Shown here piece after piece: positions 1-59,484 of a DNA stretch of 64,000 nucleotides. The notes below the pieces were generated by a model. The model was not told the origin of the DNA, made no database searches, and saw nothing but the letters and a program-made list of their open reading frames with translations. The stretch's first letter is position 1; every line of letters starts with the position of its first letter. Location: positions 496,001-560,000 of the forward strand of contig BAAHQB010000023.1 in the NCBI GenBank assembly GCA_054601695.1. The letters run 5' to 3'. The position numbers were made by a program, and so were the translations under genes. This DNA comes from Amorphochlora amoebiformis. Lineage: Eukaryota > Cercozoa > Chlorarachniophyceae.

Positions 1-78
1 CCTACTAACACTAACCCTAACCCTAAAGCTATCCCTAGGTCGAGTTGAGGGGAGGCATACCCGTGGGTAGGCTCCTAG

Positions 79-4886
<4,808 letters not shown>

Positions 4887-4953
4887 CTGTTGTGCGGGTA
4901 TATAGTCATCTCATTATAATCGATTCATCTTTTGATCACCAGATATATATTAT

Positions 4954-4997
<44 letters not shown>

Positions 4998-5335
4998 CAT
5001 ATATTTATATATATATATATATATATATGTGTGTATATATATATATATATAATATTTTGGTACGCATTCTTATACAAATGCATATACCTAATATATTTAC
5101 TTGTGTCAGTTGAGTTACTAAAATACAATACATAATATTATTACTTACCATAGTATGCATACATATATACACATATTATATTATATTACATATATATGTA
5201 TATATGTGTATATATATATTTATATATTGTATATACATATATATATATATATAATATATATATATATAATATATGTATATATATATATGTATATGTGTGT
5301 ATGTATGTATCAAAGTACGCGCACGATATATCCTA

Positions 5336-5432
<97 letters not shown>

Positions 5433-5477
5433 TATATATATATATATAGATTTATTTATATATTATCACAGTACTAC

Positions 5478-5518
<41 letters not shown>

Positions 5519-5626
5519 CCGAATGATTATATATACAATGTAGACATGAGTATCTATATGTACCTTGTGTATGGCACACACACAAATGTAAAAATACTGG
5601 TACATGATATCATGTGCATGTACAAG

Positions 5627-5686
<60 letters not shown>

Positions 5687-5888
5687 ATATAATATAATAT
5701 AATATACATACATATGTATATGTATTACATGTAACATTACATATATCATATACACTAGTACTTTTCTCACCGTGACATACATACATATTTATTATCATAG
5801 TTTCCTCATTCGTGAGTACCATCTAGACCATACTATCATCATGATCTTCTATTTTATTATATATCATTGAATACAGATATACATCTAG

Positions 5889-5941
<53 letters not shown>

Positions 5942-6129
5942 TATTACGCGCAATTAACATGTAAAAACTGTATACCGTAACTGCAGCTCAAATCGTTGTA
6001 CACGAAAAATGTGAAAAACTAGCAGCGGTTAATCTCTTGATAATGAGTTTTCAGTCACTCTTCGATACATTACTTGTCGCTCGTACATGTAAGCGTTATG
6101 CATGTCTAGATGTGCAATCGTAAATGTGC
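4887..6129. other. Convergent intergenic region, AT-rich
   Basis: Lies between the 3' ends of the export-protein gene (+) and the Rab gene (-). It holds several (TA)n tracts and short unique pieces (about 4887-4940, 5055-5160, 5540-5625, 5750-5890, 5945-6129). I find no acceptor/donor-bounded open frame on either strand. The last 180 bases are probably Rab 3' UTR. Confidence 0.6.
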
Positions 6130-7799
<1,670 letters not shown>

Positions 7800-8386
7800 A
7801 CCATTAGGAAACATGCGTGTGCACATCAAGTTTTTGTAACTCATTATAGCAATAATCATTGAGTATTAACGGTTGGACTTCTACGAGTCCTATCCGGGCC
7901 GCATAGAATGCTTGGTGGAAACTTACTGAGCTGGCATAGTATTACAAATTATTGTATTCACTTGAAAAGTATTTACACATATTCATATTAATCTCACTAG
8001 TCTCAGTGCGTGTGACGCATGCAGTGATATCACAGTCGGGACTAATTGTCTCTAGAACTAGTAGAATCCAGTTACGAATTATTCATCTTAAATACGCGCT
8101 TGCATAACTTGGATACCCTCAAGCTTGTGTCGGGACATTTTGTCGAATGGCCTGATCTCCCTCCCCCCTCCCTAAAAGATCGGGATATCCCAATTCGATA
8201 TGACACATATTTGCATAGATATCTTGTTAGCATATCTCCGTCCAATATGATACATATCCTTAGTAGATATGCTTTTCTGAGCCGAGTCTGCCCGATGGGC
8301 CGCTTCCAATAATTGTGACACGGATCCCGCCCTTCCAAAGGAACCGATAACGTCTTCTCGGTTAGAGTTTCATATCAGCAAAGAGA
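7800..8386. other. Intergenic region between E2 and Fuseless-like genes
   Basis: Unique sequence without microsatellite, between two genes on the same strand. Open frames on both strands around 8046-8338 lack recognisable motifs and are probably chance. It presumably holds the E2 3' UTR and the promoter of the next gene. Confidence 0.5.
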
Positions 8387-11959
<3,573 letters not shown>

Positions 11960-12017
11960 AATATATGTACATATATATATATATATATATATGTATTTTT
12001 ACATATATACATTTCTA

Positions 12018-12100
<83 letters not shown>

Positions 12101-12227
12101 ACAGATTCCTGTAGATCTAATTGTACAGAGGATATGATATATTATAAATAAATACTTTCATTACTGCAAACACACAGCACATGCGCTTTTATGAGTATAT
12201 ATATATTACATGTATGTATATATATAC

Positions 12228-12266
<39 letters not shown>

Positions 12267-12363
12267 CAATAGATTCCTGTAGATCTAACAGTACAGAGGA
12301 TCTGATAAATTATAAATAAATACTTTCATTACTGCAGACACGCTGTACATGCGCTTTTATGAG

Positions 12364-12394
<31 letters not shown>

Positions 12395-12401
12395 TATATA
12401 T

Positions 12402-12434
<33 letters not shown>

Positions 12435-12494
12435 GGTGTATTTATACATGTATACATTACATTTATATAAATGATATATACATATGTATATATG

Positions 12495-12525
<31 letters not shown>

Positions 12526-12555
12526 ACACCATATGAGAGTTCCTATATAGAATAG

Positions 12556-12594
<39 letters not shown>

Positions 12595-12955
12595 TCTAAA
12601 GATTATTTATATACCTATATTCAGGCATAAGATTAATCGCCGGGTAGTCATACTAGCTAATAGTAGCTATAGAGTTATCCGAGCCAAGTTAAAACTCTAC
12701 AAACACACGAGTTACTCCTCGCGCTCATCTACACTAGCTTCTACACTAGCTTCTATTAGCAAGATTAAACAAAAGTTGCGTATCAAAGACTGAATTGAGT
12801 TTTACTGAATATAATATACATCGTCTAGATCAAGCCGATCACATCTGCAATACTTGCAAGTAGCAACCAATTATAATCAAATGCTCAGAGAGCAGAGAGC
12901 CTCTGGGCTAATTTTACTAGTAGAATTCAGTCACTGTACTTCTAGACTTAGCTGC
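11960..12955. other. Convergent intergenic region with a duplicated ~100-base segment
   Basis: Lies between the 3' ends of the Fuseless-like (+) and tubulin (-) genes. It holds (TA)n, a duplicated segment (12105-12207 and 12268-12368), and about 350 bases of unique sequence at 12600-12955 rich in CTAG. No bounded exon was found. Confidence 0.55.
12105..12368 (+). repeat. Direct duplication, two ~100-base copies
   Basis: Copies at 12105-12207 and 12268-12368 share AGATTCCTGTAGATCTAA, GTACAGAGGAT, TAAATAAATACTTTCATT and GCGCTTTTATGAGTATATAT. They differ at scattered bases and are separated by (TA)n. Confidence 0.9.
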
Positions 12956-29536
<16,581 letters not shown>

Positions 29537-29908
29537 CTTCGACCTCAACGCCGAGCAACGCCAAGCACACAAAAAAAACACGTTTGTAAGACACGCAAAA
29601 ACGCAAGACCAAATGCACAATCCCGAGAAGCATGAAGCGGGGATTCCCCCGGAAATTTCCCGGAATGAAGGCTAGAGATCGAAAACATGAGGGCCTACCT
29701 CTGAAGTCCTACAGATCTCCTTTTCAAAATCGGCAAGGACTGTGTGTATCTGCCACCCACAGCTCACAGCACACGAAATTCAAATTCATAAGCCGACGCC
29801 GAGGAATTAAAGTTTGCGTGACTACATGCTTTGTCACATAGCTGTCCCTCACAGTGACATCGTGGACGACTATCGTCATTCGGAGGAGGCGATCCGACGC
29901 CACATCCC
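29537..29908. promoter_or_regulatory. Shared upstream region of tubulin and GT31 genes
   Basis: 372 bases of unique sequence between divergent start codons, free of microsatellite. A 69-codon frame at 29632 has no recognised similarity and is probably 5' UTR or chance. Confidence 0.5.
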
Positions 29909-48746
<18,838 letters not shown>

Positions 48747-49231
48747 CTTCATTTAAACGAACTTTGGCTAGTGTGCGGCTAAGTTTAACTTCTTATAGAT
48801 CATGAAACTCCAAAATTTAATTTTCGGCATGCACCGACCCGAATTATTATTATACATAGTGTATACATATATACCATCATGTTTGTTTATATTTCGATCA
48901 TTCAATAATCACAGCTCATTGTTACCTATGGCTAGATCTAGAGATTGGCTAGATTAACTTCCAAGGCATAGTCAGTCACTCATCACTAGCATCAGTGTCT
49001 AGGTCTACAGGTCCTAGAGGCCTAGTAGGTGTGGTGTGAGGTCATAGACTCGGTCTGCTAATCATGGCTTGCAAGGTGAATCCAGTTGATCACAGGTTAA
49101 CAATTTGTGACAAGGCGATTGATTGATACTAGCGATAGGAGAGGTTATGTAATTACATAGCGGCTAAATCTACTACGGGTACGGAAAGTTAACGGTACGG
49201 GAAGTCAAATGATAGACGCGCACTACAGGTT
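48747..49231. other. Convergent intergenic region
   Basis: 485 bases between the 3' ends of the GT31 (+) and GNA1-type (-) genes. Unique, with many CTAG tetramers, like the convergent region at 12600-12955. No exon, RNA gene or clear polyadenylation signal recognised. Confidence 0.5.
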
Positions 49232-49630
49232 TTACTTGTGGAGATATTGACCCATCCCAACCTTGGACTTAAGAAACCTAGTGTGTATCGTGTAGTGTGT
49301 ATAGAAATATACAAACACACATATAAAAGATGTTTTACATAGGTATTGAATTGTATATGGATGTGATAAATATATATTCAAATAAATATATTTTTGTAGG
49401 CATGGACTGAAATTTTATAAATATTTATATATTTTTTCTGAATATCTATATATTTTATATGTACATGTGTATATATGCGTATGCATATTATATACATATA
49501 TATATATATATATATATACTATATGTACATGTGTTATGCATATATTATATATATACATGTCAGTTTTACCTCTATATATATATATATACATATAAACGTA
49601 TATTTGACATATACGTATATATATATATAC

Positions 49631-49716
<86 letters not shown>

Positions 49717-50025
49717 TATTCATTTATTATCATATATTATACACATACACACTTGCAAATCTTTATACATAGACCATAAACATGTAATACATACATGTAT
49801 ACATGTGTATACATAACACACACACACACATACACATACATCTGTATATACATACATGCATGTGAATTAACATATATTCGAGCATGTAGATGTATATATA
49901 TATATATACATTTAAAGTCTACATGATGTACACATACATATATACATACATACACATACATACATACTTAAAAAATACACACGTAAAAACATACATACGT
50001 ACACAACACAGCAAAAAAATACACA

Positions 50026-50061
<36 letters not shown>

Positions 50062-51631
50062 TACTTACCCGCACTTCGCATAAAACTTAGAGTTTTTTTC
50101 ACTGCAGTTGAGAATGCACTCCTCACACCCTGAGGCTCGTGCATACGCAAGCACAGCCGACATAATCTTCCGGCCTAAGCCCTTACCTCGGGTCTGCGTA
50201 CACGTGTATGTCACATATGTTATATTGTGTTATGTAGATATCTTCTTTTTGATATCTAATGTGCTTGTGTATATGGCTCTGTAGATATATGCGTGTATTT
50301 ATTGTAATATCTGAACAGATGATGAATATATATATATATATATCCTAAAGATGAATATATATATATATAAATATATACCTACAGATGAATAATTACCTTA
50401 GAATCAACAACAACATCCTCAATATGTCCCACAAGCCCTAAGGGTTAGGGTTAGAACGCTTAGAGTTATGCGTGGGTTAGGGTTAGGGTTAGGGTTAGGA
50501 CTAGGGTTAGGGCTAGGGTTAGGGTTGGGCTAGGGTTAGGTTAGGGCTAGGGTTAGGGTTACAACGGTTAGAGATATGCTTGGGTTAAAGGTTAGGGCTA
50601 GGGTTAGGGTTGGGCTAGGGTTAGGGTAGGCTAGGGTTAGGGGTATAACGGTTAGAGTTATGTTTTGGGTTAGGGTTAGGGCTACGGTTAGGGTTAGGGC
50701 TAGGGCTAGGGTTGGCTAGGGTTAGGGTTAGGCTTCTAACGGTTAGAGTTATGCTTTGGGTTGGGTTAGGGCTATGGTTAGGGTTATTCTAGGCTTAGAG
50801 TTAGGGTTATAACGTGTTAGAGTTATGCTTTGGGTTAGGTTTAGGGCTAGGGTAAGGGTTGAGCTGGGGTTAGGGATAGGGTTATAACGGTTAGAGTTAT
50901 GGTTTTAGGGTTAGGGCTAGGGTTAGGGTTGGGCTAGGCTTAGAGTTAGGGTTTTAGAGTTATGCTTTGGGTTAGGGTTAGGGCTAGGGTTGTTAGGGTT
51001 GGGCTAGGCTTAGAGTTAGGGTTATAACGGTTAGAGTTATGCTTTGGGTTAGGGTTAGGGCTAGGGTTCGGGTTGAGCTGAGGTTAGGGTTCGGGTTAGG
51101 GTTAGAGTTATGGTTTGAGTTAGGGTTAGGGCTAGGGTTAGGGTTGGGGCTAGGGTTAGGGTTAGGGTGTCGGGTTAGAGTTGGGGCTAGGGTTTGGGTT
51201 AGCGCTTGAGCTAGGGTTAGGGCTACGATTAAGGTTAGGCTGCTAGGGTTAGGAATAGGGTTAGGGTTAGGGCTAGGATTAAGACTAGGGCAAGGGTTAA
51301 GATTAGGGCTAGTGTTAGGATTAGGGCTAGGGCTAAGGTTAGGGTTAGGGTTGGGCTAGGGTTTGGGTTAGGGCTAGAGGGCTAGGGCTGGGTTAGGGCT
51401 AGGATTATGGCTGGGATGGGGTTACGGTTAGGGCTAGGGTAGGGTTACGGCTAGGGGCTAGGATTAAGGTTAGGGTATATATTTATATATGAATATTGAT
51501 ATCTCCCAGTCTCTGTATTTATATGTACATATATATATATATATATAAACATCTTAAACATATATATATATATATATGTATATATATGTATATACATTTT
51601 TCATATACATCTTAAATATATCTATATATAT

Positions 51632-51690
<59 letters not shown>

Positions 51691-53017
51691 TTTATTTATA
51701 TAGAATAATCTATATATATATATATATATATGATGAATTCGAACCAGTGGAGATATGGAACAAGATAATAAGACTCGTATATATATATATATATATGCAT
51801 ATATACACATATATATATATATATATATTTAGAATAATCATATGTAGAATAAAATCGAACCTATGGAGATATGGAATAATACAACTAGACTCGCTGTGGC
51901 GACCTAACATATGTATATACATATCCATATGTATGTATGTGTATATATATATATATATAAAGATATACAACATACCTATAAGATACATATACAAACTAAC
52001 ACACCCTATTCTAAATTCGCATATATTCTTCTCATTCTCACAATTCTAACCCCAACCCTAACCCTAACCCTAACCTAACCCTAACCCTAACCTAACCCTA
52101 ACTCCTTATCAGAATATCCCCAACCCTAACCCCACTCAACCCTAACCCTAACCCATACCTAATCTAATCCTAACCCTAACCCTAACCCTAGATGGCTAAC
52201 CCTAACTTAACCCTAATCATAACCCTAACCCTAACCCTAGATGGCTAACCCTAACTTAACCCTAATCCTAACCCTAGGCCCTTACCCCACCATAACCTTA
52301 AACGTAGTACTGAATTAGGTATAAATCTAACCCAATTCTACCCTCTAACCCTAACTCTTAACCCTAACCGTAACCCTAACCCTACTGCTAACCCTAATCA
52401 TAACCCTAACCCTAACCCTAACCCTAACCCTAACCCTAACCCTAACCCTAAGCTTACTATTTTCTTCTTGTCAGTATTCTCGATTACAAGAGTCGTTTGA
52501 GTCTCTCTCTTCCTTGGAGGATTAGAGTTAGGGTTAAGGTTCTGTTAGGGTTAGGGCAGTAGGGTTAAGGTTAGGGTTAGGGTTGGGGCTAGGGTTAGGG
52601 TTAGGGTTGGGGCTGGGGCTAGGGTTAGGGTTAACGTTAGGGGGTTAAGGTTGGAGTTAGGGTTAGGGTAAGGTTAGGGTTAGGATCAGATTATTTAACA
52701 TGTCTTAGTCCGAGGACCATTGACTCGGTTAGAGCTAGGGTTAGGGTTAGGGTTAGGGTTAGGGTTAGGGTTAGGGTTAGGGTTACTGTATGAGGGTAAA
52801 ACGGTCTTCAAACATCTTTTGAGTGATATCTCCGACTGAATATATGCATAATATATAATTTATATGTATATGTATATATGTATTCTCACATATATAGTTA
52901 TATATATCTGTATATATATATTATGTATACGTATTTATGCATTTATATACACATACATATATGTTATGCACATATACATATATATATATATATATATGTA
53001 CATGTATATATATATAA

Positions 53018-53057
<40 letters not shown>

Positions 53058-53191
53058 CGTATGTGTATATATGACCATTTGCGCATATGTATGCATATAT
53101 GCATGCATACACATGCATATGTGTGTACACACATATATATTTTGGTACGCAAGCATACGTTTATATACCTGTATACATTTACACACACACA

Positions 53192-53230
<39 letters not shown>

Positions 53231-54249
53231 CTATATAAGTGCATATATATGTGCATATGTATGTGTGTGTTATATATGTGTATTTACACATATATATTAC
53301 ATACATACACATTTATATATACATCTACACATACATACACATATATATACACATATATACATATTTACATATATATATATATATATATATACATATACAC
53401 ATATATACAGAACACATATATACACTCACATACATACCTGTAGTAAGCTGACTAAGTAACCCAATAAAATCCTACAACCATAGCCTCAAAATTAGACTTA
53501 AGCCTAGGCTTAGGGTACACATAAGCTATTCGCTAGGATCAGATTATTCAGCATCATGTCTTAGTCCGAGGACCATTGACTCCCCGACAGAGTGGGGCTA
53601 TAGTGCTGTTAGGGATAACAGCAGATCGTGTTGCTAGGGTTAGGGTTAGGGTTAGGGTTAGGGTTAGGGTTAGGGTTTGGGTTAGGGTTTGGGTTAGGGT
53701 TAGGGTTTGGGTTAGGGTTAGGGTTAGGATCAGATTATTCAGCATCATGTCTTAGTCCGAGGACCATTGACTCCCCCACAGAATGGGGCTATAGTGCTGT
53801 TAGGGATAACAGCAGATCGTGTTGCTAGGGTTAGGGTTAGGGTTAGGGTTAGGGTTAGGGTTAGGGTTAGGGTTAGGGAAGGGTTAGTTAGTCAGAATCA
53901 TGTCTTAGTCCGAGGACCATTACTCCCCCACAGAATAGGGCTATGGTTAGCGGTTAGGGATAACAGCATGTCGTAGTCCGAGGACCAATGACGGGTTAGG
54001 GTTAGGGTTAGGGTTAGGGTTAGGGTTAGGGTTAGGGTTAGGGTTAAGGTTAGGGTAAAAGTTTTGATTATTGGTTTTATAAGCAACGTTATTAGTATAA
54101 TCGTGGTTCGGGTTAGATTTGAGGGTTGGGCTGTGTGAGGATGATGTGTATGTATATATTTTGATTTTATATATATATATATATATATGTGTGTATATAT
54201 ATCGTAATATATATATATATATATATATATATGCATGTTTGAATATATA

Positions 54250-54281
<32 letters not shown>

Positions 54282-54580
54282 GTGAATATAAAGATAATAT
54301 GCATACAGTGTAATTTGCATTGAAGTAATCTATGCATCCATATATATATATGTATATATACGGATATCTATATACATTTAGGTATCTATACATATATATT
54401 TATATATAAACATATATATATTCATATTTATATTTTTATACATTGATATATACCTTTGAATAATCTGTCTATACATATATATTTATATATAAACACATAT
54501 ATATATATATATATATGTATATTTATATATTTTTATACATTGATATATACCTTTGAATAATCTGTCTATACATATCTATT

Positions 54581-54611
<31 letters not shown>

Positions 54612-54911
54612 GTATATTTATATATTTTATACATCGATATATACCTTTGAATAATCTGTCCATACATATATATTTATATATAAACATATATATATATATA
54701 TATATATATGTATATTTATATATTTTTATACATTGATATATACATTTGAATAATCTGTCTATACATATATATTTATATATAAACATATATATATATATAT
54801 TTTCATACATTGATATATACCTTTGAATAATCTGTTTTCTGAAGTTTGCGAGCCAACAATGGGGACGGCATATCTGTCTTCTTGCAATGATCCTGACATA
54901 TATACATATAC

Positions 54912-54953
<42 letters not shown>

Positions 54954-55221
54954 TTATATATTTTTATACATTGATATATACCTTTGAATAATCTATCCAA
55001 ACATATATATTTATATATAAACATATATATATATATATATATTCATACATTGATATATACTTTTGAATATTCTGACATATATTCTATGCAGTTATATATA
55101 TATATATATATATATATATGTCTTCTTGCAATGATCCTGACATATATGCATATACAGATATATATATATATATATATATATATCTGTCTTCTTGCAATGA
55201 TTCTGACATATATACATATAC

Positions 55222-55265
<44 letters not shown>

Positions 55266-55301
55266 GTCTTCTTGCAATGATTCTGACATATATCCATATA
55301 C

Positions 55302-55339
<38 letters not shown>

Positions 55340-55379
55340 GTCTTCTTGCAATGATTCTGACATATATTCATATACAGAT

Positions 55380-55424
<45 letters not shown>

Positions 55425-55457
55425 TTCTTGCAATGATCCTGACATATATGCATATAC

Positions 55458-55506
<49 letters not shown>

Positions 55507-55603
55507 TTCTTGCAATGATCCTGACATATATACATATACAGATATATATATATATATATATATATATGTCTTCTTGCAATGATTCTGACATATATACATA
55601 TAC

Positions 55604-55656
<53 letters not shown>

Positions 55657-55657
55657 C

Positions 55658-55730
<73 letters not shown>

Positions 55731-55773
55731 TTCTTGGCATGATTCTGACATACATACATATACACGTATATAA

Positions 55774-55846
<73 letters not shown>

Positions 55847-55941
55847 TATCGTCTTCTTGGCATGATCCTGAAAGATATACATGTACGTATATATACACGC
55901 ATGTAATATATTATATATATATATATATATATATAGATAAA

Positions 55942-55987
<46 letters not shown>

Positions 55988-56116
55988 CCGTCTTCTTGGC
56001 ATGATCCTGACATACATACATATACACGTATATATATATATATTTGTTTGTAACTATGTATATACACATGCATATGCACACATATGTACACATATATATA
56101 TATATATATATATCTA

Positions 56117-56164
<48 letters not shown>

Positions 56165-56173
56165 TTATATATA

Positions 56174-56213
<40 letters not shown>

Positions 56214-56279
56214 GCATATCCGTCTTCTTATCATGACTCTGATATACATACACATACAAGTATATATACACACATAGAT

Positions 56280-56317
<38 letters not shown>

Positions 56318-57360
56318 TTATATATATTTTTATATATATAGACACTCTCATATACCTAAAATGTATACTTGTACATTCGCATAGAGATATTTATTGTTTT
56401 TCACACTACATACATACATAGATACATACATACATACGTACGTGCAAAAACGTGCATACATACATACATATATGGATACATGTTATTACACTCTCTTCTT
56501 TAACAACAGCTAAATGCTTGTTTTCAGTAACCAGTAACCAGACTGAACATATATATATATATATATTATATATGTATAAACTTTGATATACACACATATA
56601 CATACATACACACACACACACATACACATATATATACATACATACATACATACATATATATATAAACTCGACAACACTTATGACGTCACACATACGTACA
56701 TACACACATACGTACACACACACATACTTATTCATACATGCAACATGAAAAAATACATACACGTCATGCTCAGACCCAAGGAGAGGATAGGGGTTTTTAT
56801 AATTTTTTCGCGCGCCGCAGAATATTTAAAACTTATTTTCCCGCCATTTTTCAATACTAAATACCCTCTAAGACTAACCCCACCAACCTCTGTTAGGGAT
56901 ATTGCCATCTGTAGGTCTTTTTTCTTGAAAAATACCTAAATTATAGGAGAGTTAGGGTTAGGGTTAGGATTAGGGCTAGGGCTAGGGTTAGGGTTAGGGT
57001 TGGGGTTAGGGATGATATGTATGTATGTATGTATGTATGTTGTATATGTGTACTATCTAATGTATGTATGCTTATATATGTGAATATATATATATATATA
57101 TATATACATATATGAATACAATTGTATATAGTGTGAATTATATGATGTTGATATGTCTATTTTTTATATTTGGGTATAATTATATAATATATATACATAT
57201 ATGTATATATATATATATATTTATACATATATATAGAACATATAAACACATCTTTATATATACATATACATATATATATATATATACATATATATATACA
57301 CATATATATACACATATATAAAGATATATTTATATTCCCCTCTTTTATACATATGTATAT

Positions 57361-57407
<47 letters not shown>

Positions 57408-57614
57408 TACACATATATATACACATATATAAAGATATATTTATATTCCCCTCTTTTATACATATGTATATACACACACATATATGTATATATGTGTGTG
57501 TATATGTACACATACGTATATGTATATATATTATATATGTGTATATATATATATATATATAGGTTTATGATAATAGTCTAATATTTCGGGTATACCAAAA
57601 GTATATATGTGTAT

Positions 57615-57667
<53 letters not shown>

Positions 57668-57777
57668 GTTTATGCTAATAGACTAATGTTTCGGTTATGC
57701 CTTTTCGTAGAGGTTTACGTGCTGAGCATCGCTGTCGATTAGGCATTTATAGCAACCCATATCTCTGTAGTATATGG

Positions 57778-57825
<48 letters not shown>

Positions 57826-57926
57826 TATGTATATATATGTATATGGTGTTCAAACTACGTATTATTTGCACACAGATAACCTACATTAAATTTCTTTTTT
57901 TTACCGTATGCATATGTATTTATATA

Positions 57927-57965
<39 letters not shown>

Positions 57966-58021
57966 CATATATATATATGTATAGTACATACGATCAAATC
58001 TACAATACATACATTATCTTT

Positions 58022-58064
<43 letters not shown>

Positions 58065-58067
58065 AGT

Positions 58068-58110
<43 letters not shown>

Positions 58111-58664
58111 TATATATATATACACACACACATAAAAAATAACTAGATTTACATTCATATTATATATATATATATATATATATATACATGTTTTTTACAT
58201 ATATTATATTATATTACATACTTTGCCGCTTTTACGATCTTGGGTACGATGTAATCAATAACGGAACCCAGATATTCCTTATCCCGTGCCCATATATTTA
58301 ATATGTGACCGACCGCGCTGCACTGAGTATATACATATACAGATAAATACTATATATACCTAATATATATATATATATTATATATGTGTATATATATGTA
58401 TGTACATATATATCTATATATATGTATAAGTATATATATTTATATATATATATATTATAAATATTTATATGTATTCTACATATGTATGAAGATTTATGAA
58501 TACACATATACATCTATATATTATATATATATATATATATACATATAGAGAATATACAGATTCATAATATACATTATTTATGTGTATTTACAATATACAT
58601 AAATAAACACTCAAACATGCATGAATATATGTATATATATGTGTATATAATATATATATATATA

Positions 58665-58718
<54 letters not shown>

Positions 58719-59359
58719 CTCATGCATAAATACACATACAAACCTAATCACACTATCTTTCTTCCATCAACCTGACCCCTTCTCTATACTCTCGTCCCTA
58801 ACCCTAACCCTAACCCTAGCCCTAACCCTAACCCTAACCCTAACCCTAACCGTAGCTAGCATTAGCAATGAACCCCTAATCCAATACCTAACCTCTAATA
58901 GCCCAACCTGGTTCAATTCTTAATCTACCTAATCCTAGCCCTAATTCTAAACCTTAACCTTAAAGGTAACGCTAGTCTTAGCCTAATCTTATGGATATGC
59001 TTAAAGTAGCACTACGTCTAAGGCTAACCTGATGAATATACCTAAAAGTAACCCTAGATCTAAGCCTAACCTCATGGATGTACTTCGGCTCTACCGCTAG
59101 CGTGGCCATTCCCTGAGAAATATGTGGTTTTTTTTTATTTCATAGGTGTGTATGTTTTAATTTTGTGTATATTAGTTGTGTATTCATGTTATATGTATAT
59201 ATGTGTATATGTACATGTAAGTATGTATATATATATATTATATATGTACATATATATATATATATATATATATGCATATCTTTGTATTATGTTTATATAC
59301 ATGTTTATAATATTTATACACATGTGTATTTATATGCATATACATACATGTTTTACAGA

Positions 59360-59391
<32 letters not shown>

Positions 59392-59432
59392 CATACATAT
59401 GTTTTCATATACACACACACACACACCACACG

Positions 59433-59484
<52 letters not shown>

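Noticed and set aside
8046-8338. 88-codon open frames on both strands
   Set aside because: They overlap each other, have no splice support or recognised motif, and lie in the gap before the Fuseless-like start.
29632-29841. 69-codon frame upstream of the GT31 start
   Set aside because: No similarity recognised and not linked by splicing to exon 1. Left as upstream region.
54307-54329. A possible GNA1 exon reading DYFNANYT
   Set aside because: The exon at 54821-54892 gives the conserved [11 protein letters not shown] in phase with the next exon. The short one looks like a decayed edge copy.
55119-56250. CRISPR-like array (spaced repeats)
   Set aside because: Spacers are all (TA)n and repeats are splice-junction copies in a eukaryotic intron.
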